Assembly (NCBI GenBank): GCA_947471745.1 | Contig: CANJKZ010000108.1 | Span: forward strand, 2,829,001 to 2,893,000 | From: Closterium sp. Naga37s-1 | Taxonomy: Eukaryota > Streptophyta > Zygnematophyceae > Desmidiales > Closteriaceae | Reading direction: 5' to 3' | DNA: 64,000 nucleotides | Shown here: one piece after another, positions 10,709 through 22,730 of the stretch | Layout: every line of letters starts with the position of its first letter | Position numbering within the stretch: position 1 is the stretch's first letter | Notes under the pieces: generated by a model | Told to the model about the DNA's origin: nothing | The model's input: the letters and a program-made list of their open reading frames with translations, nothing else | Database searches by the model: none | Made by a program: the position numbers and the translations under genes

Positions 10709-11690
10709 AGAAATAATGGCGATTAAGTATCACCGGACAGCACCAGCAACGTTGGCAGGAACAAGCCGGAGCGGAAGTGTGTCAGGTCAAGACCCAAGAC
10801 CGAGGAAGATTCAAACGAACTGGGGGATTAATCTTGCCTGAAAAGTGGGCTAGGGGGGAATATGTGATGCCAACCTGGGTGAATATTGAAGGTGAGGGGC
10901 GGGAAGGGAGGGACCGAATCCGCGCGCCAGAAGTTCTCAGTCCCAGATCATGTTTCTCTCGCTTTCTTCGTGTGCCCCGACGGGTAACCTCTCGCCAACG
11001 GCCTTCTTTCCCAGTTCACAGGATCTTCACCTTTTCGGTACACGTGGCATGTCATCCACGTACCGAGCCACACAATTAGCTGATACAGAGGACAGCTCAC
11101 AGCAATCGCCCACCACCTAAGCTTCTTTCGCATCACTTCGTTCAGCCAGAGCAAATCACAGAATGGCGAAAGCGAAATCAAGGGTATCTGGAGCCTCCGC
11201 CGCACAATTCCCCATTGGCACATCGGGCACTAGGAATGTTGTGGATTGCGAAAAGGAATTTTGTCACGAAGTTTGTGCGAATTGCACCTTCACCAGAACG
11301 AAGCGGGAGCGACAGTCGCGACACACAAGAGTAACGCAGCGGAAGCACGACGCACCAGGACGCACAGGGCTGACCTTCAAGCCCTAGGGATTGTTCCCGC
11401 CATTGAGCTCGGCTCTCCAGCATCGTGGGCGTGAATGGTTGAATTGTGTGGCACAAAACTCGTTGTGTGAGTCGGTCAGGCACTCAAGATGAAGTGCTTC
11501 TGTTTGGGTTGCGTCTGGGACGTTTCCAAGAGTCTACAACAATCAGGTGGGAGCTGCCGTGGGGAGGATTCGCATCTGATTAGTCCGAGGCTAAGCTTGA
11601 TCAGCTAGCGGAGAAAGAAGCTTCACGTGTGTGCTTCTCCTAGCTGCCTAAGTCTCGGCTTTATCGGTGCGCATTTACAGTTTCCTCACA
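10709..11690. promoter_or_regulatory. 982-bp head-to-head spacer between the SS5-like and DSP/coiled-coil genes
   Basis: The start codons at 10708 (-) and 11691 (+) face away from each other, so this stretch must hold both 5' UTRs and promoters. I see no convincing gene and no strong TATA box. It is less repetitive than the rest of the left part of the window. Confidence 0.5.
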
Positions 11691-14600
11691 ATGGCGGGTG
11701 TCCTACGGCAAGGACTTTCCTCTCCTCACATACCGACCGACAATATGCACCCGCAGCCATCGCGGTATAGTTCGTTAGCCCGTCCGTCGGAGCCAATACG
11801 AGGCAGCGCGGTTCCAGCGGTAGCGCAGTCCCTAGCGAAAGCGCCGCGGCCGTCGCATTCCGCCAGGCGGAGCGTATTCCCCGCGCTGACCCGTCGGCGG
11901 CTCACTACCAGGTGTGCAGCCCTCCCGCAAGCAAGCACTCGCCGCCTGTGTGCAGTACCATCCAGCACTCTTTGCAATCCATTCAAGCGTTAAAAGCTTG
12001 ACTGCCATTCCTTACCTGCTCGCTCAAAATTCAAGCTCCACCCACTCGTTGCACAAATTTCAAGTCTCCTCGTTCGCTTCCCCTGCCTTCCCGCCCTCCC
12101 TTCAGAAGAACGCCCGCTAGCAGCACCAGGCTCCAGGTAATACCCCACTGAATGATAATGGCCTCACTCGCAACAGGCATTTTTTGTTCTAGAGAATGAT
12201 TTTAGGTGCTGCAATCATTTTTTTCAAATGCATTCGGTTGCGCGTCGGTCTGAAAGTGTATCTGAGCCGTTACGTCGATGGACCTCGCAGGTGATCGCCG
12301 TCGGTTCCGCCGTCTCCGCCGACGTCGCAAACGGCGCAGTCCGCGACGCGCAACCGAGTAAGCGCGCAGGCACACAGCTCAACGCAACGTTCGGGTTAGG
12401 TGCAATCTCCGTTCGAAATCATGCAGAAAACGGAAAATAAAATAGAAAGCATCGAGCTTCGAAGATTGTTCGACGGAACGCTCCCAGTTTCTTGTGCGCC
12501 GCGTGCTACTCGTGCCGTAACCTAAACGCCCGCGTGTTTCATGTTCCTGGTACGAATGAACTGCAGGGAGCGCGTTACCCGCGTCGGCGTGGGCGGCGGT
12601 GACGGAGGAGGTGGCGGTGGGGTCGCTGGCCGTCAGCAGCAGCGCCGCCGCCGTGGCCGCGCTCGCGAGGGACGCGCGCATCACCGCCGTCGTCGTTCTC
12701 GAGGTGCGCAGTAGCGTGAGCAGTAGCAGTGGCAGCTAACGTCAATGTAGTTCGCTGGTTGATGTTCGCGTGATCGTGGCTGTGTGTGTGTGCGCGCGTG
12801 CGCGGTGCAGGAGGAGGGGAGCTATGGCGCGCGGGGCACGGGGTGGGAGGAGGAGAAGCGGGCGCTGCAGGACGCGGGGCTGGTGGCCGTGTGGGTGCCC
12901 ATTCGCGAAACCGACTCCGCGGAGCAGGTGGGTGGGACGAGGGGAGGTGGCTGTGAGGGTGGCATCATGGTTGGATGGTACTCGTGAAGAGATGGGATAT
13001 TTTGGGGTGCTTGGTGAGGAAGAGGGAAGTGGCATGAGCTGCCTGTGCCAGCAGCTTGGCATGTGGTGGGAGCGTATGAGAGGTGGGAGGTGAGAGAGTC
13101 ATGGCTTGGCAGGTGAAACTCTCGTTGGGTGACGATGGGGGTTAGTATCAAGTACCCTTGCCGCATTCGCGCTCACATGCCACACGGCTCCCGTCCCCTC
13201 GAACCCATCTCTCTTCCATGCCATGCCCCTTTCTCGCCGTGCAGGCAGCCATGCTACCACAGGCAGTGCGCGTGGTGGCAGCACTGGCAGCCATGGGCCT
13301 CTCCATGCTGCTGCGCTGCCCCTCCTTACGTGCGAACATGATCCTTTGCCGTACCACACACACCCTCATGTGCAAGCCCAATCCCTCCCGCCTCCCACCG
13401 TGCAGGCAGCCATGCTACCACAGGCAGTGCGCGTGGTGGCAGCGCTGGCAGCCATGGGCCACAGGGTGCTGCTGCGCTGCCCCTCAGCTGCCCGCCTCTT
13501 CCCCCTCATCGCCCTAGGGTGGGTCCTCAGTCCTTTCGAATGGTCCTCTCACTCTCTCTCCGCCGCACCTGCCTCTGCTGTGGCGATGCCTCACTCACTC
13601 ACTCACTCTCTCTCGTTCACTCACTCTCTCGCTCTCATCCTCAATTGCTGCTCTTGCTTCCAACGTGTTGTTGCCACGTTGTGTCCCGTGCACTGTAACG
13701 TGCGTGGCAGGTACCTGGTGCTAGCCAGGGGCATGCCTGTGAGCGACACACTGGTTTCTTGAAGACCTGCTTCTCCCGTGCCTCTCTTATGCCTTGCGTG
13801 TGCCCTGTGCAGGTACCTGGTGCTAGCCAAGGGCATGCCTGTGAGCGCAGCTCTGGCGGTGGTGAAGGAGAGCAAGCCCAACGCCGACCCGCCTGTCAAC
13901 GTGCTCATGGAGGTGCGCTACCCACGCGTGCAATCTACCCCACGCACAATCTACACCCCTTGCAAGCTACCCCGTTTTCCCTCGCCCCACTCCCCATCCT
14001 CCCACCCACCCTCTGCTCATCATTTCCCTTCTCCTTCTCTTTTCTCCCCCTTGCCCCCCTTCCCCTCCTGTATCCATCCACCAGGCGAGGGAGAGGCTGC
14101 TGGCGGGAATGACATCACGGGTGATAACGATAGCAGAGGCCGTCTATCACACGCGCTGCACCACGGGGCAGCACGGCGACTCCCAGTCCGACTGGGCCGT
14201 GCGTTGCTCTCCCTGCCTCCCCTTCCTCGCCCTCTCATGCCCTGCCATGCCCTGCCATGCCATGCCATGTCATGCCATGCCGTACCGTGTTGTCCCCATG
14301 GTTGACTGTATGCGCGACCCCACCATCCTCACCTTACCACCACCCCCATCATCCCCATCACCCCCATCACCCCCATCACCCCCATCACCCCCATCACCCC
14401 CATCACCCCCATCACCCCCATCACCCCCATCACCCCCATCACCCCCATCACCCCCATCACCCCCTTCACCCCCATCACCCCCATCACCCCCATCACCCCC
14501 ATCACCAGTCCCACGGGCACCAGCGCAACCCTTGCACTTTCTGCCCCTTTATGCATCCTACCCCTCCTTACACCTGCTCGCCCCCCTCCTCTCCCCCCTC

Positions 14601-17600
14601 ACGTCTGCTATCCCCGCGCCTGTGGTTTGTGCCCTTATATACACCTGCCCGTCCCCATCACAGCAAGCACAAGAGCAGTGCTCGCGGGAGCTCTTTGACA
14701 AGTGGCTCCTCGCTGACGTCAGCTTTGCCCGCTCTGTTGCTCAGGTGGGTGTGGTCTAGCTCTGCTGCTCAGGCGGATTTCCAGCTTGCATTTGTTGCTC
14801 AGGTCAGGTTGGCACATGGCAAAGCTTGTCTCGAATTCGCCATCATTCTCTCCTCCCGAGTCTGCCTTGTCTCGCCATCATTCTCTCCCCCCTCCCCCCA
14901 CCCCGCTTTCCTTGCTCCAGTCCGCAGAGCACCAAGTGAGGACCAAGGCACAAGAGGCGGACGCAGCAGCAGCAGCAGTGGCGGAGCGAGCAGCAGAGGA
15001 GGAGCAGGGCGAGAGGGCAGCAGACCCGTTGAAGGGCCTGTTCGACCCCTCTTCAACGGTGACCAAGCCAGAGTCAGACCCGAGCAGCAACGGCGCCAGC
15101 AACGGCAGTAGCAGCGCTGACAGCAATGGTAGCGGCATCAGTGTTGGCGATTCAAGCAATGGTAACAGCAGCCCCTTAAGTAGCGGTTACGATGTTACCA
15201 CGGGCACGGGACTCCCCTCTCTCGCGCCTGACACCCCTCCCGAGCTCCAGGCAGCCAATGTCAGGGTGGAGACCTTATCTGCCCAGCTGGCAGAGGCGCG
15301 TGAGTGGCTTGCTGAGCTGGAGGCGTCCAGCAACCAGGTCCTCGCTGACGTGGCGTCACGGACGGCTGAGATCGAAGCGCTGAAACGCAGAGAGGCCCTC
15401 TGGGAGGAGGAGTTGGAGGCAGCAAAGGTGAAAGAGACTGCTATGAGGGAACAGCTGAGAGTGAAGCAGACAGGAGGTGTGCAGCAGGTGCGTGCTCTGG
15501 GAGAGGTGGAGGAAGAAATTTCAGCTCTGAAATTAAAGGTGGCAGAGGGAGAGGAGAGGAACGCCGAGGTGGAGAAGGAAATTGGAGAGCTTCGGGCACA
15601 GGTGGACGAGGCAAAGGGGCAGCTGAGGAGCGAGCGAGCAGTGGCAGAGGAGGCAGAGGAGAGAGTTGCAGCGGCAAACGAGAAAGTGCGGGAGGAGGTG
15701 GAGCGGGCGGCACGGGCGCGGGCGGCGGCGTGGACGGCAGCGGAGGAGAGGAGGGCGGGGGTCCAGGAGCTGGCGGTGGTGCGGACGGGGCGGAAAGAGG
15801 CGGCGGCACGGGCGGCGGCGGAGAGAATAGAGGAGCTGCAGGTGCAGGCAGGGCTGCTGGCAGAGCGGGTGAAGCAGGCTGAGGTGGTTAGCGTGGAGGC
15901 TGACAGCCGTGCCGGGGCGCTGGAAGCACAGGTGAGAGGGAAGGGAAGGGAAGGGGCAGGGAGGAAAAGGATTGGGATGGGAGAGGAGGGGTGTAGAGTG
16001 GAGTTCTGGAGGTCTCATTTGATGAATGAATGACGTTTGTTTGTAATATAGCGCAGTATGAAAGATTCCCAATCACTATATCCTCTTCCCTGCCGCCCTC
16101 CTCCCCCTTCAGATGGCGGTGCTGGTATCACGCACGGCAGCAGCGCAGCAGAGAGCAAGTGCAGCAGCGGCGCGAGTGACGTTCCTGAGTGGGCACTTCA
16201 ACTCACTTGAGATGACCTCTGCTGAGGCTGCTCGCAGGGCGGAGAGGGTGGAGAGCGAGGTGGTTCACCTGCAGGGGCGGGATGCTGATGCTGCTGCTGC
16301 CGTGGCTGCCAATGCCGAGGCTATCAGCCGCTTGTCGCTGTATGTAAGCCGCTTCTCTCCATTTTTCCTTTCCTGCTCTCTCTCGCCCTCCCCACTTCGC
16401 ACTTCTTTCACCACTGCCCACCAACTTCTCTACCCTCCCCCTGTTCTCATCCCTTCTCCACTACCCTCCCTGGCCCCCCAGGCCATGCATCTGAAGGACA
16501 GCGAGGCGGCCCAAGCCCAGCGGGAAGCCGCCCTGTCAGTGCACCTGCCGGCCGCGCAGCAGCAGGGCGAGGAGCTGCGGGCGCAGGCCGCCGCCTTCTC
16601 CGTCCAGCTGGCAGCCATGGCGCGCCACGTCACCCGGCTCAAAGCTGAGCTGGACTGGGTGGACGCGCACGGGCGGAGGCGCGAGGCAGGCTCAGCACTC
16701 TCAGCACTCTCGGAGGAGCATGGCACAGACGCGGAGGAAGCAGGGCTGAGCTGGAGCCTGTCTCTGGACACAGACGCCTCTTCCCTCAGCACTCTCAGCC
16801 CTCTGGGGCCTCTCAATCCCCTTGCGGCGTTGGCACCACTGGCAGCGGTGGCAGATGCCGCACAGAGCGTGGCGAGTTCAGTGGGGGTGGAGGTGGGAGG
16901 TGGAGGAGGGGGGGGAGGGGGTGCGGAGGGGAATGAGGGGTGGGTGCGGAGGGAGGTGGGCGTGCAGGGAGCAGCGGTGGCGGCGGAGGGTGAGCTGGAG
17001 GGACAGATGGAGGGCGTGGAGGACCCTCTGGAGCTGCTCAAGTGAGTGTGAGGTCGCCATGTGTATGCGTGTTCACCCGTGTGTGTTGTGGGATCGGAAT
17101 GCCTCACAGAATCACACAGGTTCACCACCCCACGTGCCACGCAATCACCGACTCAATCCACCACCCCATGCCCCTATCCCACCCCCGTTCCCCCACCTCT
17201 CCCCACGCCCACCACCTGCCCACAGGGTACTAATGGACCGGGTATCAGAGGAGGCATCAGCCATCACGCACCGCAGTGCCCACCTGGTCTCCGAGGCCCA
17301 GCAACTGCGAGAAGCACTGGACGCACAGCTGGCGGAGCAGGACGCCGCCTGCCAGGTGGACGGGCGGCCGCTGCGGGAGGTGGTGGGGGAGGTGGAGCAG
17401 CAGGCGCAGCAGCAGCAGGAGGAGCTGCTGCAGCAGGCGGGCACGCTGCAGTGGGCGCTCGGGGGGTCACTGGCGCTGGCTGTGGTGGCGCCGCTGGCCA
17501 TTTACAACAGCTACTTCTCCGAGACTGCTCGATCCAACCAGGTCCGTAAGCCGCTGTGCTTCAAAGAGTACCACAGCCATTCTGTCGTGCTGCAATGCAC

Positions 17601-18148
17601 ACTCGCTCCTTCCTGGCTGATTACCATCCCTTTCATTTCCACATGGACCTCCCAAGGGGTCTGCTAAGTGTTGAAGCCAGTGCAGGCTAGCAACAATTGT
17701 TCCTCCTTTCTGTTGCTCCGCCTCGCCGTCCCAACCCTCTTCTTCCCGGCAGATCAACACCCTGTCGGCCCAGCTGGATGCAGCCACACAGGCGAGCAGG
17801 GCATTGGAGCAGGTAGCAGGGGAGACAGAGGCAGAGAGCGTAGAGGCAATGGCGCGGTTACACACCATGGAAGCAGAGGTGGAGGCCCAGCGTGCTGCCG
17901 TTGCGCGGTTACAATCGCTCGTCCCCCTCGTCGCTCCCTCTGTGGAGTCTGACGAAGCTGCCCGGTTCTGCCAGAACGTGCCGCAGGAGTATCAGTCACC
18001 AATCACGGAGCAGATTTGTGACGGGCTGAGGCAGAGTGGCAGGGTGGAGGCCAAGAGGGGTGATGGTCCGTCGGGTGGCAATGGGGCGGCACAAGGAGGG
18101 CGGTTTGGGTTCAACAACCCTTTCAATCTTGGCTGGAAGCGGTGGTGA
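11691..18148 (+). CDS. DSP-like pseudophosphatase fused to long coiled coil with C-terminal membrane helix, 13 exons, about 1165 aa
   Basis: Exons: 11691-11911, 12257-12357, 12567-12703, 12811-12927, 13406-13518, 13813-13912, 14085-14198, 14664-14744, 14921-15931, 16113-16343, 16482-17041, 17226-17541, 17753-18148; every phase agrees. Residues 1-75 look like a plastid transit peptide. Residues ~110-265 follow the dual-specificity-phosphatase fold: VAVGSLAV, ITAVVVLE, WVPIRETDS, LPQAVRVVAALAAMG, LLRCPSAARL, GYLVLAKGMPVSAAL. The catalytic HCx5R loop reads RCx4R, and the usual RDxD acid region reads RETD, so activity is doubtful. Residues ~330-1000 are heptad-rich coiled coil. About 1005-1026 (WALGGSLALAVVAPLAIY) is a likely membrane span, followed by another short coil. 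I do not recognise a named family. SEX4/LSF-type glucan phosphatases share the DSP fold but not the coil. Its head-to-head position with the SS5-like gene suggests a plastid starch role (inference). Confidence 0.78.
13245..13329 (+). repeat. Second copy of exon 5 (phosphatase-loop exon) of the DSP/coiled-coil gene
   Basis: The copy keeps the tgcag acceptor and encodes AAMLPQAVRVVAALAAMG like the true exon at 13406, then reads LSMLLRCPSL and meets a gtgcga donor-like site. Its length (85 bp, against 113) would not preserve the downstream phase, so it is probably a decoy or poison exon. Confidence 0.88.
13711..13761 (+). repeat. Acceptor-side copy of exon 6 of the DSP/coiled-coil gene
   Basis: After an intact ggcag acceptor it encodes YLVLARGMPVSDTL, matching exon 6 (YLVLAKGMPVSAAL) at 13813, then hits TGA at 13759-13761. 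Splicing into this copy is phase-compatible and would give a protein ending after the DSP domain, without the coiled coil. Confidence 0.85.
14339..14512. repeat. 9-bp tandem repeat (ccccatcac) in intron 7 of the DSP/coiled-coil gene
   Basis: About 19 nearly perfect units of ccccatcac lie between exons 7 and 8. Translated frames give HHPHHPHHP or PPSPPSPPS runs and are not coding. Confidence 0.95.
14729..14800. repeat. Three-copy donor-side array after exon 8 of the DSP/coiled-coil gene
   Basis: The end of exon 8, tctgttgctcag|gtgggt, is followed at about 30-bp intervals by tctgctgctcag|gcggat and tttgttgctcag|gtcagg. The second copy has lost the GT and the third keeps it. Confidence 0.75.
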
Positions 18149-19405
18149 CACTTTAAAGCATTGTGTTTTTTTTTTTTTTTATACGGTGTATTGCTACCTA
18201 AATGGGGCTATACGGTACCTGCTTGGTGAAGGTGACACACGATTGTGTGACTACTGATACTGGTATGTACAATTGGCACTGCATATATAGTTTCAACCTG
18301 GAGCCTGAGAAGTTGAGGTTTTGGAGATACCGCAGGTTTGTTGAAACTCCTGTGCTGGGCCGGCCGGGCCTGTTTCTTCACGAAGTCAGGGGGCCCCCAC
18401 GTGTACCCTGCCCTCCCCCCTTCAAATCGCATCTGTTCTGGTTTTCAAGCTTCCCCACAGCCTGAACATCTTCGTTCAGGGGTTTGTTCCAAAGAGAGCC
18501 ACATACGGTATTTATTCGAACTCGTTAAATCGATCGATGCCAGTCCGATCTGAATTTGTGCCTCCCAGAGGGACATGGCAGCCTACGAAAGCGCGCCTGT
18601 TTTTTACTAGTGCATTGCATATCTTTAAGAGGTTACAGCATAACAATAAGCACCGAATGACACAGAGGTGGGCGGGCATTGATGCCAAAACAGCTGACAA
18701 GATCAACAGAGCTCCCAGCAGCATGCTGGAAGGCTGCCTGTCCGTGCAAGCTTGGTAAGGCAGCAGCAAAACATGGCGGTGCTATGTGCCCGCGGCAACA
18801 CAAGAGCTTCAGTACACCTCCGGCAGAACCGCCAATAGTGAGTTGCACTAGTTACTGAGCCAAGTGAACCAGCGCACATCGCTTGTGCGTGGCGCTGGGG
18901 GCGTGTGTGATGGGTGGGAGGGAGGGCAGCACAGTGATGGTTGACAGGTAACCCAGCTGTGCCACGGTGCGGTGTGGTGACAACACGGCTGCAGAGAGGG
19001 GTGGCCACAGCAAGCAGGCCACAGCAGCGCTACATGGGCTTGGGAAGAAGATGGGAGGCGGAGAGGCACGGCACAAGGGACGTGCGTGGGCATGGCTAGC
19101 CCCGTGCAGCCACACCCATGACTCGGTGCAGTGTGGTGCTGGCATGGAAAAGAGGGGCGCAGGCTCCGGTGTGTGGCGGGCGGGCAGAGGAGCTGCGAGT
19201 GTGTGGAGAAAGAGGAGACAAGCGTTTCACGGCTGATCTGGAACGGTGATGCTGCTGGTCATGATTCGATCACAACTTGCTGGATCGGTCGACCCACTGT
19301 GGCAGCAGGTCGCAGAAGGTCAGTGACGAGAGTCGTTGCGAGACTTGAGCCGCGATCACGGCGACGCGCGGAGCCTGTGGCAAGCACGTGTGTGTGTGCG
19401 TCCAG
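18149..19405. other. Spacer between two convergent genes
   Basis: Contains a 15-base T-run just after the stop of the coiled-coil gene (18166-18180) and otherwise moderately AT-richer DNA. I see no conserved coding block or RNA gene. It should hold both 3' UTRs. Confidence 0.5.
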
Positions 19406-21257
19406 TCACTGCGGCAGCAGGCAGCGGTCGTTGAGGCGTCTCAGCAGCACCAGGTGCGGCGCCGTGCCGTGAGCGCGCCCGCAGCGCAGGCAGAAGTGGC
19501 TCGCCTCGTTGGGGCACGGGCGGCGCCCGCGGCCGAAGTGGCAGCAGCCCGTCTGGTAGAACTGCCGGCACCCGCCGTACTCGTCCGGCGCGTCTAACAG
19601 CGCCGCGTCCGCCGTGGGCAGCCCGCGGCGCGCCTCCGCCTTGAGGTCGTGCTGCAACGCTGCGATGGCGAAGTCCTCCAGATGCACCAGCTGATGGGGG
19701 AAGGGGGAGCGGGAGAGTGGGGTGGCGGGGGAGAGCGGGAGGGGTCGAGATGGGGGAAGAGATGGGGGAAGAGATGGGGGGAAGGGAGAGTAGAATGAGG
19801 AGGGGATGGATGGGAAATGGGAAGAGGAGTGGAGGAGAGGGCGACGACCAGGGCACGCGGTGATGTGGAAGTAGAGACGCCGAGAATGCAGCGGAAAGAA
19901 GGGCCTCAGAGGTTGGCGGTGATGTAAAGCATGCCGAGATGGGGAAAGAAGCGCAACGTACGTCGAGCGCGTGGACGGCCTTCACCATGCGCCGCAGCTG
20001 AGTGGCCTCCGCCGCCTGCCGCACCACCACGCACTGCGTCCCCTCCAGCTCCCGCCGCAGCCGCGCCGCCTGCCCCGCCTGTTGCGCTGCCACCTCCCCC
20101 GCGCCCGCCAGCTCCCCGCGCAGACACGCCACTTCCGCGGCTAGCTGCAGGTGCGCGTCTCCCGCGGAATCCAGCTCGCGTCGCAGGCGCACCACCTGCC
20201 GCGCATGCTCCCCGCACGCGCGCTGCATCTGAGCCATTTCTAGTTGCGCCATCGCAGCCGCCTGCTGCGCTTCCGCCGCAGCGGTTTCCGCCCGCCGCAC
20301 GGCCTGCTGAAGTCGTTCCACCTCCTCCGCATGTGTCACCGGTGTTTCGCGTGTCGGGTGTGCCGCATGCGCCGCGCCCGCCGCAGCCGGCTCTTCCACC
20401 GTGCCGCCAACTGCGCGGGGAAGCGCATTAGGAATTTCCTCTCCGCCTGCTGCCTCCCCCGAACCTGCCTTTCCGCCTCCAGCCGCCGCTGCGCCAGCCT
20501 CGCCCTTTGCGCCATCCGCGGGGGCCAACGTCGCAGGCGACGACACGTACCAAGGGTTTTCGGCAGGAAGCGAGTCGTGCGACAAATCCGCCGTCGTCGC
20601 ATGGCCGGCGACTGACGACGAAACGGACGACACGAACGACGCGGGCGACGACGGACTCGAACCCGACGACGTAGCGTGTGTCGCCTTTTCCCCCGGATAG
20701 GGGATCAAGCTCGCGCTGCGACGGCCGCTGCTGCTGCTGTCATAGTCCGCCGAACACGGCGCAGATGGCACAAAGGTGGGCGCGGACACCGCGGCGCAAG
20801 CCAGAGCGCGGAGAGACCCCGCGGAAGCGGCGTGGGGGAGAGAAGGGCGCGCGGGAGGGTCAGGCGGGGACTGCGAGCGGAGAGAGAGGGAGAGCGCGGA
20901 GAAAGAGGTCTCGAGGGCGAGCGAGGGGAAGGCGAAGGCGGACGACGTGAAGGGCGCGGAGGGCAAGCTCGGCGGAAGCACCGACGGCCCGGAGAGGGCT
21001 TGGCCTTGCGCGTGGTGTGGGAGAGATGGGGAGAATGCGCGGTCCGGGAGATGAGAGGGATGCGCAGAAGCGAGCGCGGAAAGCGCGGAGGAGAGGTAGG
21101 CGGGTAGTGGCGGGGGGGCTTGAGCGATGGTGTGCTGCCACGAACCCGCGTCGTGTGCGAAACTGTCGCACGATACGGCGCTCTGCCACGTGTCATGCGG
21201 ATAAGAAACCTGCGCCTGCAGCGGTGGCCGCGCAAGGTACGTTTCCCATGGCGGCAT
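19406..21257 (-). CDS. Coiled-coil protein with C-terminal Cys/His zinc-finger-like domain, 2 exons, about 526 aa
   Basis: Exon 1 is 19962-21257, beginning MPPWETYLARPPL; an upstream in-frame Met at 21407 is possible. Exon 2 is 19406-19690. The 271-bp intron starts gtacgt and ends cag in phase 0. The N-terminal ~220 residues are Ser/Ala/Pro-rich and look disordered. Roughly residues 300-430 form an Ala/Arg/Glu coiled coil (LQQAVRRAETAAAEAQQAA). The C-terminal ~60 residues hold CRQFYQTGC, CHFGRGRRPC and FCLRCGRAHG, Cys/His spacing that resembles a CCCH or related treble-clef finger but is not a textbook match. This suggests nucleic-acid or protein binding (inference). I do not recognise the family. 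Confidence 0.68.
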
Positions 21258-22435
21258 GGCGGCGGCCGGTCGGGTAGCGGAGGGAAGGGGGAGGCGATCG
21301 AGGGCTACAGAAATACGAGGGAGCAAGCGAGTGAGGCGGAACGTGGTGATATCGAGGGACAAGAGCGAATCCGCTGTGAATGGACGAGTGGCTGTCCGAC
21401 AGCACAAGGCTGGTCAGGAATAGATTCCTAATGATGCGAGGAGCTATGTGGAGCCACACTCGAGTTAGCCTTGCTCATTCGGCTGCTTGTAGGGCATTGA
21501 AGGTCCTGCCTGCTCCTGCGGGCAAGGATATGGCATATGCTCTCAATCACCTGCTCCTCTAGCAGCCAATCACAGCGCGCAATCCGTCACAGGGAAAAGG
21601 CAGCTTCGTTGGAGGGTGGGTGGGACCGAGTGGGGCAGTGAATGGTGGTGAGGGATACGATCGAGTCGGAGAGAACACAGACGAGTGCTCTGCTCGGGCT
21701 CCCATGGATGAGGATGAGTGGATGAGGAGCGAGCTGCGAGGGGCAGCCATGGATGTGGCCTGAGCTGACCATGGGGGTGGATGGAGCCTGGAATGAGTGA
21801 GCGCAACCACCACCAGCCCTGGTGCTTGACGATGATCGCCAGCTCTGTGCGACATCATTGGAAATTGGTCGCGAAACGTTCTGCCTTTTCGCCTGAGGTG
21901 GTTGCACAAATGGGATTCGCGAAAGTGACAAGGCATTGCCTGTTCCGGAAAACAGGTGGCTCGTGCGAGGGAAGATTTCCTCAGCCTGCACATTCGCCGC
22001 TCGTCCACTGTGTGGTGTGGAGGCGCCTTGTCGCATGACATCCACAATGTGCGACCGATTGACGGTCATCGCGACGTGCTTCCCGGTCGCACAGTCGCAC
22101 AACCATTCAGCGCACCACTAGACGAGAGGTCCGTCTCAACGTTACCCTCTCCGCCAGACAAAAAGCGGGATGCGAAACGCTTGCCGAAATTCTTGGAGCG
22201 ACAGATGGGATGATGCGAAGCGCGAAAGTCAGGTGTGTGAAAGAGGCACAGAGTTGAGAGCAGCGCGCGGATTGGTGGATCGGAAAAAGTGCGGATAACG
22301 CTCCACCAACTGAGATTGCCTGGTCACCACAAATTCACACTCACTGAATCGCTGCGGTGGCAAGCGTATGGCCATCCAGCGACCTTTAGCATCATGACCA
22401 GTCCTTTCCACGATGCGTGACGCATAATGGACAGG
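21258..22435. other. Spacer upstream of the zinc-finger gene
   Basis: This 1.2-kb stretch presumably holds the promoter of the minus-strand coiled-coil gene. Short open frames are present but none has a recognisable domain. The sequence is of ordinary composition, without tandem repeats. Confidence 0.45.
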
Positions 22436-22440
22436 CCCGG

Positions 22441-22718
22441 TGTTATGAGCTGTAATGGAGAGTGCGCGGAATAACGAATAACGAAGCTGTGACTTAATGA
22501 ACTGTCGATTACAATGAAGGCACGCGATTATATAGTGAGTGTCCTAGCTAGGAGGGAACCTCGGGAAACGAGGTTGGGTGCAGGTTTGGCGACGGAAAGC
22601 CGAAGGCGACGCGGAGGAGCCTCGGCATCGTTGATGTCGGCCGAACGTGCGAAGTCCGAAAATCGGGGTTGTACGCGTAGCAGTCAACCCCGGTAAGGAT
22701 AAAGGAAAAATCCTTACA
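22441..22718 (-). repeat. 3' LTR of the gypsy element
   Basis: 278 bp, TG...CA ends, 99.3% identical to the other LTR by direct reading (two substitutions seen). Confidence 0.95.
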
Positions 22719-22730
22719 CTACCCCCCCCC

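Noticed and set aside
14109..15111. Pro/Ser- and His/Pro-rich open frames across the 14.3-14.5 kb repeat
   Set aside because: They read through a 9-bp intronic repeat; the true exons on either side are in defined phases.
19931..20700. Plus-strand open frames opposite the zinc-finger gene
   Set aside because: GC-rich shadow frames of the coiled-coil exon; the minus strand shows the splice-consistent coiled coil and Cys/His domain.
22514..22696. 60-codon frames at 22514 and 27535 with almost the same translation
   Set aside because: They are the same stretch of the two LTRs; an LTR is not expected to code.
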